Positions 34,918-43,654 of a DNA stretch of 64,000 bases are shown piece after piece; position 1 is the stretch's first letter; the number at the start of each line of letters is the position of its first letter. The stretch is from Pseudoduganella armeniaca (GTDB lineage: Bacteria > Pseudomonadota > Gammaproteobacteria > Burkholderiales > Burkholderiaceae_D), in contig NZ_CP028324.1 in the NCBI RefSeq assembly GCF_003028855.1, positions 3,100,001 through 3,164,000 on the forward strand, written 5' to 3'. Position numbers and translations under genes: made by a program. Under the pieces are notes generated by a model, which saw only the letters and a list, made by a program, of their open reading frames with translations, was not told the DNA's origin and made no database searches.

Positions 34918-36601
34918 CCAGGTCGAGCAGCGCCTGATCGTGCTGGCGCCGCACGGGCGCGATGCGGAGGTCATCGCGGGCGTGCTGGCGCGGCGCGGCA
35001 TGGCCTGCGAGGCGGTGGACAGCGGCGCCGCGCTGACGGCCGCGCTGCAGCGCGGCGCCGCTGCCGCCATCGTGACGGAGGAAGCGTTGCTGCGCGCCGA
35101 TATCGCGCCCCTCCTGGAGTGGCTGCGCGCGCAGCCGCCGTGGTCGGATTTTCCGTTTGTCGTGCTGCTGGGCCGGCGCCCCGCCGACATGCCGGGCGCC
35201 GGCACGGGACCGCTGACGGCGCTGGGCAACCTGGTGCTGCTGGAGCGTCCGCTCAGCGCCGCCACCCTGGGCAGCGCCGCCGAGTCGGCGCTGCGGGCGC
35301 GCCGCCGGCAATACGCGGCGCGCGAGGTGCTGGCCGACCGCGAAGCGGTGTCGGCCCAGCTGGCCAGCCTGAACGCGACGCTGGAAGCCCGGGTGGCCGA
35401 GCGCACGCTGGCGCTGGCCCAGGCCAACGACCGCCTGACCCAGGAGACGATCGAGCGCGAACGCGCCCAGCAGGCGATGGTGCAGTACCAGAAGATGGAG
35501 TCGCTGGGCCGGCTGACGGGTGGCGTGGCGCACGACTTCAACAACCTGCTGCACGTGGTGCAGGGCACGATGGAACTGATCCTCATGATGAGCAAGGACG
35601 AGGCCATCCGCGCCCGCGCCCGTATCGCCAAGGCGGCCTGCGAGCGCGGCACGAAACTGACCGCCCAGCTGCTGGCGTTCGCGCGCAACCAGGCGCTGGA
35701 CCTGACGCCGCTGCGCGTCGATGCGCTGTTCGAGGCAGTGCTGGGCATGGCGCGGCCGCTGCTGGGCAAGTCGATCGAGCTGCAGGCCCGGGTCGGCCCC
35801 GACGTCGATTGCGTCGTGGGCGACGCCAGCCAGATGGAGATGGCGCTGCTGAACCTGGCGATCAATGCGCGCGACGCGATGCCGGGCGGCGGCCGCATCG
35901 TGTTCGACGCCAGCCGCGCGGCGGCACCGGCGGAGCTGGCGGCCGCGAGCGACTTCGTGCGCATCGCCGTCACCGATAACGGCTCGGGCATGAGCCCGGA
36001 AGTGGCGGCGCGCGTGTTCGAGCCGTTCTTTACCACAAAGGGCGTCGGCAAGGGCACCGGGCTGGGTCTCAGCCAGGTTTATGGCATGGCGCACCAGTCC
36101 GGCGGCACGGCGCAGGTGACGAGCCAGCCGGGCGCCGGCACGACGATCGCCATCTGGCTGCCGGCGGCCGCGCGCCAGGCCGCCCAGGAAGGGCTGCCCG
36201 AACTGGGCAGCGACGCGCTGGCCGGCGCCCGCGTGCTGCTGGTTGAGGACGACGACTTCGTCCGGGCCGGCATGGCGGATGCGTTGATGACGCTCGGTTG
36301 CGACGTCACGCAGGCCAGCAGCGGCACCGAAGGGCTGTCGGCACTGGAGCAGGCGAGGCCCGACCTGATGCTGACCGACTACCTGATGCCCGGCATGACG
36401 GGCGCCGAACTGGCACGCCACGCGCGCAAGCGCTACCCGGACCTGCCGGTGCTGGTGGCGACGGGCTATGCCGACATGGCGGCGATCCAGGCGGCGCTGG
36501 GCGAGGGCACGGTGCTGAAGAAGCCGTTCCAGCTGGCCGAGCTGGCCAACGTCGTGCGGCGCTCGCTGCGCGAGGTGACGAACGCACCGGCGGCGCGCTA
36601 G
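34904..36601 (+). CDS. Hybrid histidine kinase paired with the KaiC-like ATPase
   Basis: A 565-aa soluble kinase starting 14 bp before the KaiC-like stop. Residues 1-125 resemble a receiver without the phospho-acceptor Asp (VLAPHGRDAEVIAGVLARRG). A coiled coil follows at about 135-200, then HisKA with His210 in GGVAHDFNN. The ATPase domain has NLAINARDAM, DNGSGM and GTGLGLSQVYG. A C-terminal receiver has VLLVEDDDFV and Asp492 in LTDYLMPGMTG, with KKPFQ. Kinases of this type next to KaiC are thought to read out KaiC state, so the pair probably forms one signalling unit. The output regulator is not in the window. Confidence 0.94.
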   Translation: MPTSNQVEQRLIVLAPHGRDAEVIAGVLARRGMACEAVDSGAALTAALQRGAAAAIVTEEALLRADIAPLLEWLRAQPPWSDFPFVVLLGRRPADMPGAGTGPLTALGNLVLLERPLSAATLGSAAESALRARRRQYAAREVLADREAVSAQLASLNATLEARVAERTLALAQANDRLTQETIERERAQQAMVQYQKMESLGRLTGGVAHDFNNLLHVVQGTMELILMMSKDEAIRARARIAKAACERGTKLTAQLLAFARNQALDLTPLRVDALFEAVLGMARPLLGKSIELQARVGPDVDCVVGDASQMEMALLNLAINARDAMPGGGRIVFDASRAAAPAELAAASDFVRIAVTDNGSGMSPEVAARVFEPFFTTKGVGKGTGLGLSQVYGMAHQSGGTAQVTSQPGAGTTIAIWLPAAARQAAQEGLPELGSDALAGARVLLVEDDDFVRAGMADALMTLGCDVTQASSGTEGLSALEQARPDLMLTDYLMPGMTGAELARHARKRYPDLPVLVATGYADMAAIQAALGEGTVLKKPFQLAELANVVRRSLREVTNAPAAR

Positions 36602-36617
36602 CACACGGACGGCGCCA

Positions 36618-36634
36618 CGTGACGAAACGTCACG
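36618..36634. terminator. short perfect hairpin after the kinase gene
   Basis: CGTGACG-AAA-CGTCACG lies 16 bp after the kinase stop. It has no T run, so the terminator role is uncertain. It could instead be an operator for the flagellin gene 120 bp downstream. Confidence 0.3.
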
Positions 36635-36756
36635 CACCGAAAGAGATCGAAAAATTTTTCCGTGCGGCATTTAATGCCCACCCCGGAACGGTCGTCTTGT
36701 ACTCATGAGAGGGCAGAAAGCTGCTCCCAACTCGACACCTTAACGGAGTAATTAAC

Positions 36757-37656
36757 ATGCTGAGCCTTCACACCAACAACGCCGCGCTGTCCGCACAGAA
36801 CTCGCTGACCCGCACCCAGAGCACCCTGTCCACGTCGATGACCCGCCTGTCGACCGGCTACCGTATCAATTCGGCAATGGACGACGCTGCCGGCCTGCAG
36901 ATCGCCACCCGCCTGAAGACCCAGACGAGCGGCATGCAAGTGGCAATGCGCAACACCCAGAACTCGATCTCGCTGATGCAGACCGCCGAAGGCGCGCTGG
37001 ACGAGACCACCAACATCCTGAACCGGATGAAGGACCTGGCCACGCAAGCGGCTGACGGTTCCTCGACCAAGGACGACCAGGACGCGATGCAGGCCGAATT
37101 CGACTCGCTGTCGAACGAACTGGGCAACATCATGACCAACACCAAGTTCGGCGGCACCAACCTGCTGACGGATGGCACCGGCAAGCTGTCGACGACGATC
37201 ACGTTCCAGATCGGTTCCGACAAGGACGAGAAGATGACGGCCGATTTCACGACGGAAATGACCGCCGTGCACACCAAGATCAAGGCAGCCGCAGCGCAGT
37301 ACGACGGCGCTGCCGGCACGGCCGCCGCGACCGCCGGCACGGAAATCTCCGGTGCCGACGCGGCTTCCGGCGCCACCGCCGCCAACACGACGATTAAGAA
37401 CCTGTCGGACGCGATCGACACCGTGGGCACGATGCGCTCGAAGCTGGGTGCCGTCTCGAACCGCCTGGATCACGTCTACAACAACTTGTCGAGCATCTCG
37501 ACCAACACGAAGAACGCTTCCGGCCGCATCATGGACGTCGACTTCGCGACGGAATCGGCCAACATGACGTCGAACCAGATGCTGCTGCAAGCCGGCACTG
37601 CGATGCTGAAGCAGTCCAACAGCCAGTCTTCGCTGGTCCTGTCGCTGCTGCAATAA
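36757..37656 (+). CDS. fliC: Flagellin
   Basis: A 299-aa flagellin with GGAG 8 nt before the ATG. The conserved N-terminal D0/D1 region reads LSLHTNNAALSAQNSL, then STGYRINSAMDDAAGLQIA. The C-terminal one has NRLDHVYNNLSS, then FATESANMTSNQMLLQAGTAMLKQSNSQSSLVLSLLQ. The variable centre is short and Ala/Thr-rich, so the filament surface domain is small. No other flagellar gene is adjacent. No clear sigma-28 or sigma-54 promoter is seen in the 150 bp upstream. A strong terminator follows. Confidence 0.96.
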   Translation: MLSLHTNNAALSAQNSLTRTQSTLSTSMTRLSTGYRINSAMDDAAGLQIATRLKTQTSGMQVAMRNTQNSISLMQTAEGALDETTNILNRMKDLATQAADGSSTKDDQDAMQAEFDSLSNELGNIMTNTKFGGTNLLTDGTGKLSTTITFQIGSDKDEKMTADFTTEMTAVHTKIKAAAAQYDGAAGTAAATAGTEISGADAASGATAANTTIKNLSDAIDTVGTMRSKLGAVSNRLDHVYNNLSSISTNTKNASGRIMDVDFATESANMTSNQMLLQAGTAMLKQSNSQSSLVLSLLQ

Positions 37657-37698
37657 TCGTAACGACGCGGGGCCCGAGGGCCTCGCGCGCAGTACCGT

Positions 37699-37724
37699 AA
37701 GCCGATCCGCCAGGATCGGCTTTT
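37699..37724 (+). terminator. intrinsic terminator of the flagellin gene
   Basis: AAGCCGATCC-GCCA-GGATCGGCTT followed by TTTT, 43 bp after the flagellin stop: a classic stem, tetraloop and T run. Confidence 0.9.
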
Positions 37725-37852
37725 CTCATTCTGGCGCCGTGCCTTCCATCCTGCAATCGTCAGAAAGCAACGTTTGCAATTAAATACATTCTCGGTCAAG
37801 TCAGCCCGGCATACTGTCCCGGCAGTTCTCTCATAACGAACAGGGGTAGATC

Positions 37853-38425
37853 ATGAAAAACATGCAGCGTTTGTATTTGGCCGCCTTGCTTGGTGTGGCC
37901 GCTGTGCCGGCGTTGGCGGTGACGCAGTCTGTTACGGCGTCGACGACCGACCAGTACTGGTTCCGCAACGCCGGCTTTTTCGAGATCGGCCGGATTTCCC
38001 TGCAATACGGGACCGACCGGATCGTCGACATCGACACCAGCGTACGTCTCGTCGATCAAGGCTGGGGCAACGAATCGCCGGTCGAGAATGCCGTCTACGT
38101 TGGCCTGTTCAACGGCGATGCGGAGCTGTACCGGATTCACGTGGCGGGCGCCTCGCACGAGATGTCGACCCAGACCTACGACCTGGCCATGAACGCGAAC
38201 GACCAACTGCAACTGAACGCGGCGCTGGGCCAGCTCAACTGGGCCGATCATCCCTACGTGAACGTGCGCTTCTACACCCATGCGGCCGGCTATCCTGGCT
38301 GGGAACTGCACACGTTCGATGACAGCATGGTCGTCAGTTCGGTCCCGGAACCGGGCACCTTCGGCATGCTGCTCGCCGGGCTGGGCCTGCTGGGCGCCTG
38401 CGCGGGCCGTCGCCGGCGCATGTGA
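37853..38425 (+). CDS. PEP-CTERM sorting-domain protein
   Basis: A 190-aa exported protein. The start follows CAGGGGTAGATC. The signal peptide is RLYLAALLGVAAVPALA. The centre is a beta-rich domain with no recognised family. The C-terminus has the sorting signal VPEPGTFGMLLAGLGLLGA followed by an Arg cluster (GRRRRM), processed by exosortase systems linked to exopolysaccharide and surface attachment. No exosortase gene is in the window. Confidence 0.9.
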   Translation: MKNMQRLYLAALLGVAAVPALAVTQSVTASTTDQYWFRNAGFFEIGRISLQYGTDRIVDIDTSVRLVDQGWGNESPVENAVYVGLFNGDAELYRIHVAGASHEMSTQTYDLAMNANDQLQLNAALGQLNWADHPYVNVRFYTHAAGYPGWELHTFDDSMVVSSVPEPGTFGMLLAGLGLLGACAGRRRRM

Positions 38426-38441
38426 CGGCGCACGGGCCGCG

Positions 38442-38795
38442 TCAGCGCGCCCAGTAGTCGAGGACCAGGGAGCGCGCCAGGCAGCTGCCCAGCGTGCCGA
38501 CGAAGCGCTGGTGCGCCGGGTGGTTGAGGTAGGTATCGCGCTCTTCGGCGCTGGCGAAGGTCAGCGTGAAGCAGTGGGTAAAACCGTCGTTCAGGCCTTC
38601 CGGACTGACGTTGGTCCCCCATTCATAGGCAACGATGCCGGGAATCGCGGCGGGCAGGGCGTGGAAGCCGGATACGACGGCATCGACCGCGTCAGCGGCG
38701 GCATCGTCGCGAAACGCGAACAGCACCACGTGGCGCAACAGGCTGTTTGGGGTGGCGGGCATGGCGAACTGGGAGAGTTGGCGAAGCGTCATCAT
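38442..38795 (-). CDS. Dabb-family stress-responsive alpha/beta-barrel protein
   Basis: About 117 aa. The core LLRHVVLFAFRDDAAADAVDAVVSGFHAL and FTHCFTLTFASAEERDTYLNHPAHQRFV is the ferredoxin-like Dabb fold, normally a dimeric barrel of uncertain function. No clear ribosome binding site decides between starts at 38795, 38792 and 38762. The last gives a length of 106 aa, closest to the family's usual start just before the RHVVLF strand. It converges with the PEP-CTERM gene. Confidence 0.82.
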   Translation of the reverse strand: MMTLRQLSQFAMPATPNSLLRHVVLFAFRDDAAADAVDAVVSGFHALPAAIPGIVAYEWGTNVSPEGLNDGFTHCFTLTFASAEERDTYLNHPAHQRFVGTLGSCLARSLVLDYWAR

Positions 38796-38828
38796 AACGC
38801 TACAGCGCCAGCGTCGCTGCACACCTGC

Positions 38829-39050
38829 TCAGTGCCGCAGGCGGTCCGCGCCAGGTTCGGGCGGCGCGTACGAACGGCGCGCCGCGACCGCGGCGCCGTC
38901 CAGCGACAGGATGCGCCGGATCGTATCGGGCGAGACGCCGCGCTGGGCCAAGTACAACCATGCCTTGATGGCGCCCTCGCTCCGGTCGATTTCAATGGCG
39001 CGGTCGATCTCACCGGCGGTCAACATATCCATTCGACGCTCAGGCTGCAT
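38829..39050 (-). CDS. 73-aa protein of unknown function
   Basis: The ATG at 39050 follows GGGAGCAGGT. The product begins MQPERRMDMLTAGEIDRAIEIDRSEG and includes AWLYLAQRGVSPDTIRRILSLDG. It looks like a small helical domain, with a helix-turn-helix-like stretch (GVSPDTIRRIL). No family is recognised with confidence. It sits directly upstream of the Dabb gene on the same strand. Confidence 0.7.
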   Translation of the reverse strand: MQPERRMDMLTAGEIDRAIEIDRSEGAIKAWLYLAQRGVSPDTIRRILSLDGAAVAARRSYAPPEPGADRLRH

Positions 39051-39152
39051 ACCTGCTCCCAGTTCGCTTGTGCAGTGCAGCATGGCGCAACCGACAGTCG
39101 ATGTCAAGGGTGTTCGATGCCACGCCGGTCTGCCGGCGGACCGGCCGTGCGG

Positions 39153-39434
39153 CTAGCGCTGGAACACCTCGACCGACCAAGAGTAGTCATAGACGTCCTG
39201 CTGGACTTCGGCGCGGTAACCTTCCCGCACGCGCTCGTCGGCGAAGGCACGCGCTTCCTGCTCCGTCACGAACGCCTGTTCGTACAGGAATCCCGCCGGG
39301 ACGGCGTCATCGTCCACCGCGTCACGCCGGTCCCGCCGTGGGATCAGGTGCAGGGCTTGCAGGACAGTTCGGATCAATGCGCGCATTGGCGACTCCGCAA
39401 CGGCGTCGAGCGACCGGCTGGGCAGCGTGTTCAT
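39153..39434 (-). CDS. 93-aa protein of unknown function
   Basis: Two starts are possible: ATG at 39434 behind AGGGA and ATG at 39386 behind GGAG. The longer one is kept because its extra codons show the same bias. The product has an amphipathic N-terminal helix (ALIRTVLQALHLI) and an acidic C-terminal part (VTEQEARAFADERVREGYRAEVQQDVYDYSWSVEVFQR). No known domain was recognised. It is first of three small minus-strand genes. Confidence 0.7.
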   Translation of the reverse strand: MNTLPSRSLDAVAESPMRALIRTVLQALHLIPRRDRRDAVDDDAVPAGFLYEQAFVTEQEARAFADERVREGYRAEVQQDVYDYSWSVEVFQR

Positions 39435-39697
39435 GGCATTCCCTGTAAATGGCGATGTTCTTGAAGTCGTCGCCCGTGGTGTGATTGGCAGCTCGATTAT
39501 CCCATGAATGAATTGCCAATTACCAACTTAAATTGTTAAATGGCAGTGATATTCCCGGCGTCAGCGTATCCGATACGCGACACACTCAACAGAAGCTAAC
39601 TGCTCAGCGTCATTTCAGCACTGCGTGAGCGCAAATGTAGGCCGCATGCAACGCTCGCCCCGCGATTGCGGATTCGAGAGCGAGAATCACAGCGGAT
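39435..39697. other. AT-rich non-coding region upstream of the secretion operon
   Basis: No gene is seen on either strand. It holds an inverted repeat GCGTATC-C-GATACGC (39564-39578), a candidate operator, and the promoter of the divergent small minus-strand genes. The 48-bp element at 39698-39745 follows directly. Confidence 0.5.
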
Positions 39698-39745
39698 GTG
39701 ATAATTCGATAGATTTCCCAAGGGCATCATCTGTCACAATTATCG
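39698..39745 (+). promoter_or_regulatory. 48-bp element shared with the SpvB-protein gene (copy 1)
   Basis: It aligns without gaps to 48703-48750. About 34 of 48 positions agree, including an unbroken 15-base block (ATTCGATAGATTTCC) and the block ACAATT near the 3' end. It ends 53 bp before the first possible start of the secretion operon; copy 2 ends 60 bp before the SpvB-protein start. The constant distance suggests a promoter with a regulator site. Confidence 0.6.
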
Positions 39746-39831
39746 CTTTCTCGTCACCGCCCCAGTTGCCCGCCCCGCGTGTTCCATTGTCGCTTTAAAT
39801 GTCTCCTGTTGAACGGAGTTGGAGTATTGGT

Positions 39832-40344
39832 GTGCTGAATAATGCATCACAGGCACTGCGCGACAATATGCCAGCTGTCGCATTCGGCGTTCTTTGCGCG
39901 GCCTGCATGGGCGGTCTGCTCGGGATCGGCGCGGTCAGGGAGACGAGCACTGCGCTGGCCGACCAGCAAGCGAGCCTCAGGCAGACCCTGACAAGTGCTC
40001 AGGCAGTGGTGCCGAAGGCGGCAGGGTCGACGCTTTCCTTGCCCGGACCCGATAGCCTTGCCCTCATCAGTGCCACGATTCCGGCTTTGTTGCAGCGTTA
40101 CGAGGTCGGGTTGATCGATGTCGCGTTCAGCCCTACCCGGGCCCACGGCAAGGTTGGCCGCAGCACGCAGGTTGTGCTGCGCCTTCGCGGCACATACGGC
40201 AATGTAAAAGGCGCGTTGCAAGCACTGTTGGTCAATCACACTGGCGTCGCGCTGCAGTCGCTATCGTTCCGACGCAGCAAGTCGACCGATCCAACCGTCG
40301 ATGCCGAAGTGCGGCTCGACGTTTTCTACCGGGAGCAGCAGTGA
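39832..40344 (+). CDS. PilO/GspM-like inner-membrane assembly protein
   Basis: About 170 aa with one membrane segment (AFGVLCAACMGGLLGIGAV) near the N-terminus, then a coiled region and a ferredoxin-like periplasmic domain (LISATIPALLQRYEVGLIDVAFS, TQVVLRLRGTYGNVKGALQALLVN). That is the PilO architecture. The start is taken as GTG at 39832 (GGAG 7 nt upstream); an ATG at 39799 in the same frame has no ribosome binding site. It is the first gene of a ten-gene secretion/pseudopilus operon. With the PilM/PilN-like proteins encoded at the far end it would form the inner-membrane platform. Confidence 0.8.
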   Translation: MLNNASQALRDNMPAVAFGVLCAACMGGLLGIGAVRETSTALADQQASLRQTLTSAQAVVPKAAGSTLSLPGPDSLALISATIPALLQRYEVGLIDVAFSPTRAHGKVGRSTQVVLRLRGTYGNVKGALQALLVNHTGVALQSLSFRRSKSTDPTVDAEVRLDVFYREQQ

Positions 40345-40844
40345 ACCGCCGCGCCTCAGCTGGCTGGCTGGCGGGCATCTGTGCGTTGGTCGGGGCGATT
40401 TGGGCATCCGGCGCACGCGGACCCGGGGACGCAACGGTAACCGCGACTGCGCCGAGTCAGGGCGCGTCCGCCCGGCGCGCGGTCGATTCGACCGTATCGG
40501 CACGCGCCGCGGCACGCGAGCGGACCTGGGCCGTCTCGGCTGTCGACCCGTTCAAGCCCGTGAATTTTGGGGCAGTTGTGGCGGTGCCGATAGCGCCGGC
40601 ACCGCCTCCCGTGGAGCCCGCTCCGACCGCGCCCGTGTTTCCGTACCGTTTTTTTGGAAGGATGACAGGGCCCGACGGCAAACAGCTGACCTATCTGGCG
40701 CGAGGTGAAACCCTGCTGCCTGTGACGCCAGGTGGATTGCTGGAGGGGGACTATCGCGTCGAAACAATCAACGACAACGAAATCATTGTCGTTTATAGCC
40801 CGTTGAACGAAAAGACGGTGATTAATATCCGGGCCGCGGAGTAA
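40341..40844 (+). CDS. PilP/GspC-like protein linking platform to secretin
   Basis: A 167-aa protein whose GTG start overlaps the previous stop (GTGA). It has an N-terminal membrane segment (GWLAGICALVGAIWASG), then a Pro/Ala-rich linker (APAPPPVEPAPTAP). A small beta domain ends the chain (YRFFGRMTGPDGKQLTYLARGETLLPVTPGGLLEGDYRVETINDNEIIVVY), matching the homology region of PilP and GspC that contacts the secretin N-domains. It is immediately upstream of the secretin gene. Confidence 0.82.
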   Translation: MNRRASAGWLAGICALVGAIWASGARGPGDATVTATAPSQGASARRAVDSTVSARAAARERTWAVSAVDPFKPVNFGAVVAVPIAPAPPPVEPAPTAPVFPYRFFGRMTGPDGKQLTYLARGETLLPVTPGGLLEGDYRVETINDNEIIVVYSPLNEKTVINIRAAE

Positions 40845-40846
40845 AT

Positions 40847-43174
40847 GTGCCCGGACAGTCGGAGTTGATCTTGCATTACCCATACATACGTCGTCTGCAC
40901 CTTGCTGCAATGGCCATGCTTCTGTTGTTGGCGGGCTGCGGCGTCGACAGCATTCGCGACGATGCGCAACGCCTCGTTCGCGCAGGTCAGTATGAGAAGG
41001 CGTTGGAGCGCTACCGCGAGGGCCTGGTACGCTATCCTGAAAATGTCGTGCTGCGCTCGGGCCTGCTGAGTGCGGAAGAAAGCGCGATCGCGCGATTGCT
41101 GCATGAGGCGGATACTGCGCGCAGCCGTGGTGAGGACCAGCGCGCCGAGGAATCGGTGCGCCGTGTATTGCAGCTTCGCGGCAGCGATAGCAGGGCCAGC
41201 GCACTACTGCTCGATATCGAGCGCGAACGACGCCAGCGCGCTGCGTTGGGCAACGCGCGCGAACTATTGGAAAAGGGTTTTGTCGAGCGTGCTGGACTGG
41301 TTGTCGAGGCCGCACTCAAGGACGAACCACGCAATGTCGAGCTGCTGGCCCTGCAGCGCAAACTGGAACTCGATGCCAAGCAGGCCGAGCTCGACTCGAT
41401 AAAACTGTCGGAGTCGCGGCCGATATCGCTGGACTTCCGGGACGCCAACCTGCGCACGGTGCTCGAAGTAATCACGCGCAATAGCGGGGTTAACTTCGTC
41501 ATCGACAAGGACATGCGGTCCGATATGCGTACGACCATCTTCCTCCGCCAAAGCCGCCTGGACGAGACGCTGGAGCTGCTGACATCGACAAATCAGCTGG
41601 GCTACAAGGTCATCGACAATACAACCGTCCTGATCTATCCGCGCACGCCGGACAAGATCAAGGAGTACCAGGAACTGGTCGTGCGGGCTTTTTATCTGAC
41701 CAATGCAGACGTCAAACAGACCGCCCAATTGTTGCGGTCGATGCTCAAGGTGCGTGAGCCATTCGTCGACGAGAAGCTGAACATGATCATGATCCGCGAA
41801 ACGGCTCAGACGGTCCGCTTGGCCGAGCGCATGATCGCGCTGCAGGATCTGCCGGAAGCGGAAGTGATGATGGAAGTCGAGGTGCTGGAGGTCAAGCGCA
41901 GCAGTCTCACCGAGTTGGGCATCAAATATCCGGACGCATTGACGCTGTCACCTATTCCGCCGCGAGGGGCCGACGGCTTTACGCTGGGCAATATCAATTC
42001 GCTGAATCGCAATTCGATCGGGATCGGACTTCCCGATGTCACGCTCAGCATGCATCGCGATGTGGGGGACGTCAATATCCTGGCCAACCCCAAGATTCGG
42101 GCGCGCAACCGCGAGAAGGCGAAGATCCTCATCGGCGATAAACTGCCGGTGATTACGACGACGGGCAATGCTGCAAACAGCGGCTTTATTTCGGAATCGG
42201 TACAGTATGTCGATGTTGGGCTGAAGCTCGACGTCGAACCGAACATCCACCTCGATGACGAGGTGGCGATCAAGGTCGGCCTGGAGGTCAGCTCCCTGGT
42301 GCGCGAAGTGAAGACTGCCAGCGGTTCGCTGGTGTACCAGATCGGTACACGCACTGCCAGCACGGTACTGCGCTTGCGCGATGGCGAAACTCAGCTGTTG
42401 GCAGGGTTGATCAGCAACGAAGAGCGGATGAGCGCAAACCGCGTTCCTGGCCTGGGTGACATGCCGCTGATCGGACGGTTGTTCTCGACACAGCGCGACG
42501 ATGGCCAGCGCACCGAAATCGTGCTGTCGGTAACGCCGCGGATTGTGCGCAATATCCGGCGGCCGGATTTACACCAGACCGAGTTCTGGTCCGGTACCGA
42601 AAACGACGCGCGCAGCCGACCGCTGGCGGGCTTGACCCAGCATAAGGGCGGCGTCCGCCAGAATGACGCGGCTCCCTCCGGTAACGCTGCTGACAGGGCC
42701 GCCGGCGTTGCCCAGCCGAGCGCGGTCGCAGGCCCTGGGGCGAGTTCGAGCACCCCGGGCGACGCGCCGCAACCGCTCAAGCTGGCGCTGAGCGCTCCGG
42801 ATGAAGTCGCGGTCGGCGAAATGCTCGATGTGCAGGTCTCGATCGACTCGGCCGTTCCGGTGCGGGGCATGCCATTGCAATTGCGCTTCCCGGAGCGGCT
42901 GTTACAGATCGTTGACGCCGACGCGGGCGAGTTCCTTGGGCAGGGCGGCGCCGTCAGCAAGACCAAAACGCTCGACCAGGCGCAGGGGATGGCGGCAATT
43001 GCGGTGCTGCGCAATGCGGCCGATGGCGTAACCGGCAAAGGCAGCATCGCCCGGTTCCGCTTCAAGGCACTGGCGCCGGGCGCGCCGCAGGTGATGCTGG
43101 AAGCGGCCAAGGCGGTAGGGCCGTCGCTGCCGCCGCTGGCCCTACCGGCCCCGGTGACGATCAAGGTGCGATGA
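40847..43174 (+). CDS. gspD: Lipoprotein secretin with C-terminal cohesin-like domain
   Basis: A 775-aa outer-membrane channel. The GTG start follows GCGGAG. It has a lipoprotein signal with Cys31 (LLLLAGCG) and TPR-like helices at about 40-150. The N0/STN domain (ISLDFRDANLRTVLEVITRNSGVNFVID) and an N1-like domain follow. The secretin core runs from about 395 to 570 (VNILANPKIRARNREKAKILIGDKLPVITT, VGLKLDVEP, GLISNEER, VPGLGDMPLIGRLF, TEIVLSVTPRIV). A disordered stretch leads to residues about 640-775. This last part reads like a cohesin domain (VAVGEMLDVQVSIDSAVPVRGMPLQLRFPERLLQIVDADAGEFL, GSIARFRFKALAPG). A cohesin on a secretin is unusual and may hold exported protein or pseudopilus tips. 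Confidence 0.9.
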   Translation: MPGQSELILHYPYIRRLHLAAMAMLLLLAGCGVDSIRDDAQRLVRAGQYEKALERYREGLVRYPENVVLRSGLLSAEESAIARLLHEADTARSRGEDQRAEESVRRVLQLRGSDSRASALLLDIERERRQRAALGNARELLEKGFVERAGLVVEAALKDEPRNVELLALQRKLELDAKQAELDSIKLSESRPISLDFRDANLRTVLEVITRNSGVNFVIDKDMRSDMRTTIFLRQSRLDETLELLTSTNQLGYKVIDNTTVLIYPRTPDKIKEYQELVVRAFYLTNADVKQTAQLLRSMLKVREPFVDEKLNMIMIRETAQTVRLAERMIALQDLPEAEVMMEVEVLEVKRSSLTELGIKYPDALTLSPIPPRGADGFTLGNINSLNRNSIGIGLPDVTLSMHRDVGDVNILANPKIRARNREKAKILIGDKLPVITTTGNAANSGFISESVQYVDVGLKLDVEPNIHLDDEVAIKVGLEVSSLVREVKTASGSLVYQIGTRTASTVLRLRDGETQLLAGLISNEERMSANRVPGLGDMPLIGRLFSTQRDDGQRTEIVLSVTPRIVRNIRRPDLHQTEFWSGTENDARSRPLAGLTQHKGGVRQNDAAPSGNAADRAAGVAQPSAVAGPGASSSTPGDAPQPLKLALSAPDEVAVGEMLDVQVSIDSAVPVRGMPLQLRFPERLLQIVDADAGEFLGQGGAVSKTKTLDQAQGMAAIAVLRNAADGVTGKGSIARFRFKALAPGAPQVMLEAAKAVGPSLPPLALPAPVTIKVR

Positions 43175-43654
43175 ATGTCGAGCTTCAGCAGGATCGGCGG
43201 CTATTCGTTGATCGAAATGCTCGTCGTTATTTCCGTGTTGGCGATCCTCGCCACTGCCGCGATGCCATTGGTTGAGCTGACGGCCAAGCGCAACAAGGAG
43301 CGTGAACTGAAGCTGGCCCTGTCGGAAATACGGCAGGCAATCGATGCCTATAAAAGCGCCTACGACAAGGGGCTGATCGACCGCTCGGCGACCGTCAGCG
43401 GTTATCCGCCGAACCTGAACGTGCTCGTAAGCGGTGCCAGGTCGAACCAGGCCGCCGACGGCCAGCTGGCGTTCCTGTTGCGCCGCATGCCACGCGACCC
43501 TTTCGCTCGGCCTGGGATCGCCGCGGAGCAGACTTGGGGACTGCGCAGTTATGCATCGCCGCCTGAGCGCCCTCAACCCGGCGCCGATGTCTATGACGTG
43601 CACTCCACATCCACCGAGGTCGGCATGAATGGCGTGCCGTACAGCCAATGGTAA
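43175..43654 (+). CDS. Type II secretion pseudopilin
   Basis: A 159-aa prepilin. The short leader ends with the prepilin-peptidase site GG/YSLIEML; Glu is at +5 of the mature chain. A hydrophobic helix (VVISVLAILATAAMPLVELTA) follows, then a soluble domain of about 110 residues with no further match. It abuts the secretin gene and overlaps the next pseudopilin gene by 7 bp. No prepilin peptidase gene is in the window. Confidence 0.88.
   Translation: MSSFSRIGGYSLIEMLVVISVLAILATAAMPLVELTAKRNKERELKLALSEIRQAIDAYKSAYDKGLIDRSATVSGYPPNLNVLVSGARSNQAADGQLAFLLRRMPRDPFARPGIAAEQTWGLRSYASPPERPQPGADVYDVHSTSTEVGMNGVPYSQW

Noticed and set aside
34748..36670. A 640-codon minus-strand frame opposite the hybrid kinase
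   Set aside because: Antisense shadow; the plus strand has all kinase and receiver motifs in order.
39435..39745. Riboswitch upstream of the secretion operon
   Set aside because: No cyclic-di-GMP or other riboswitch core could be recognised; only inverted repeats and the shared 48-bp element were seen.
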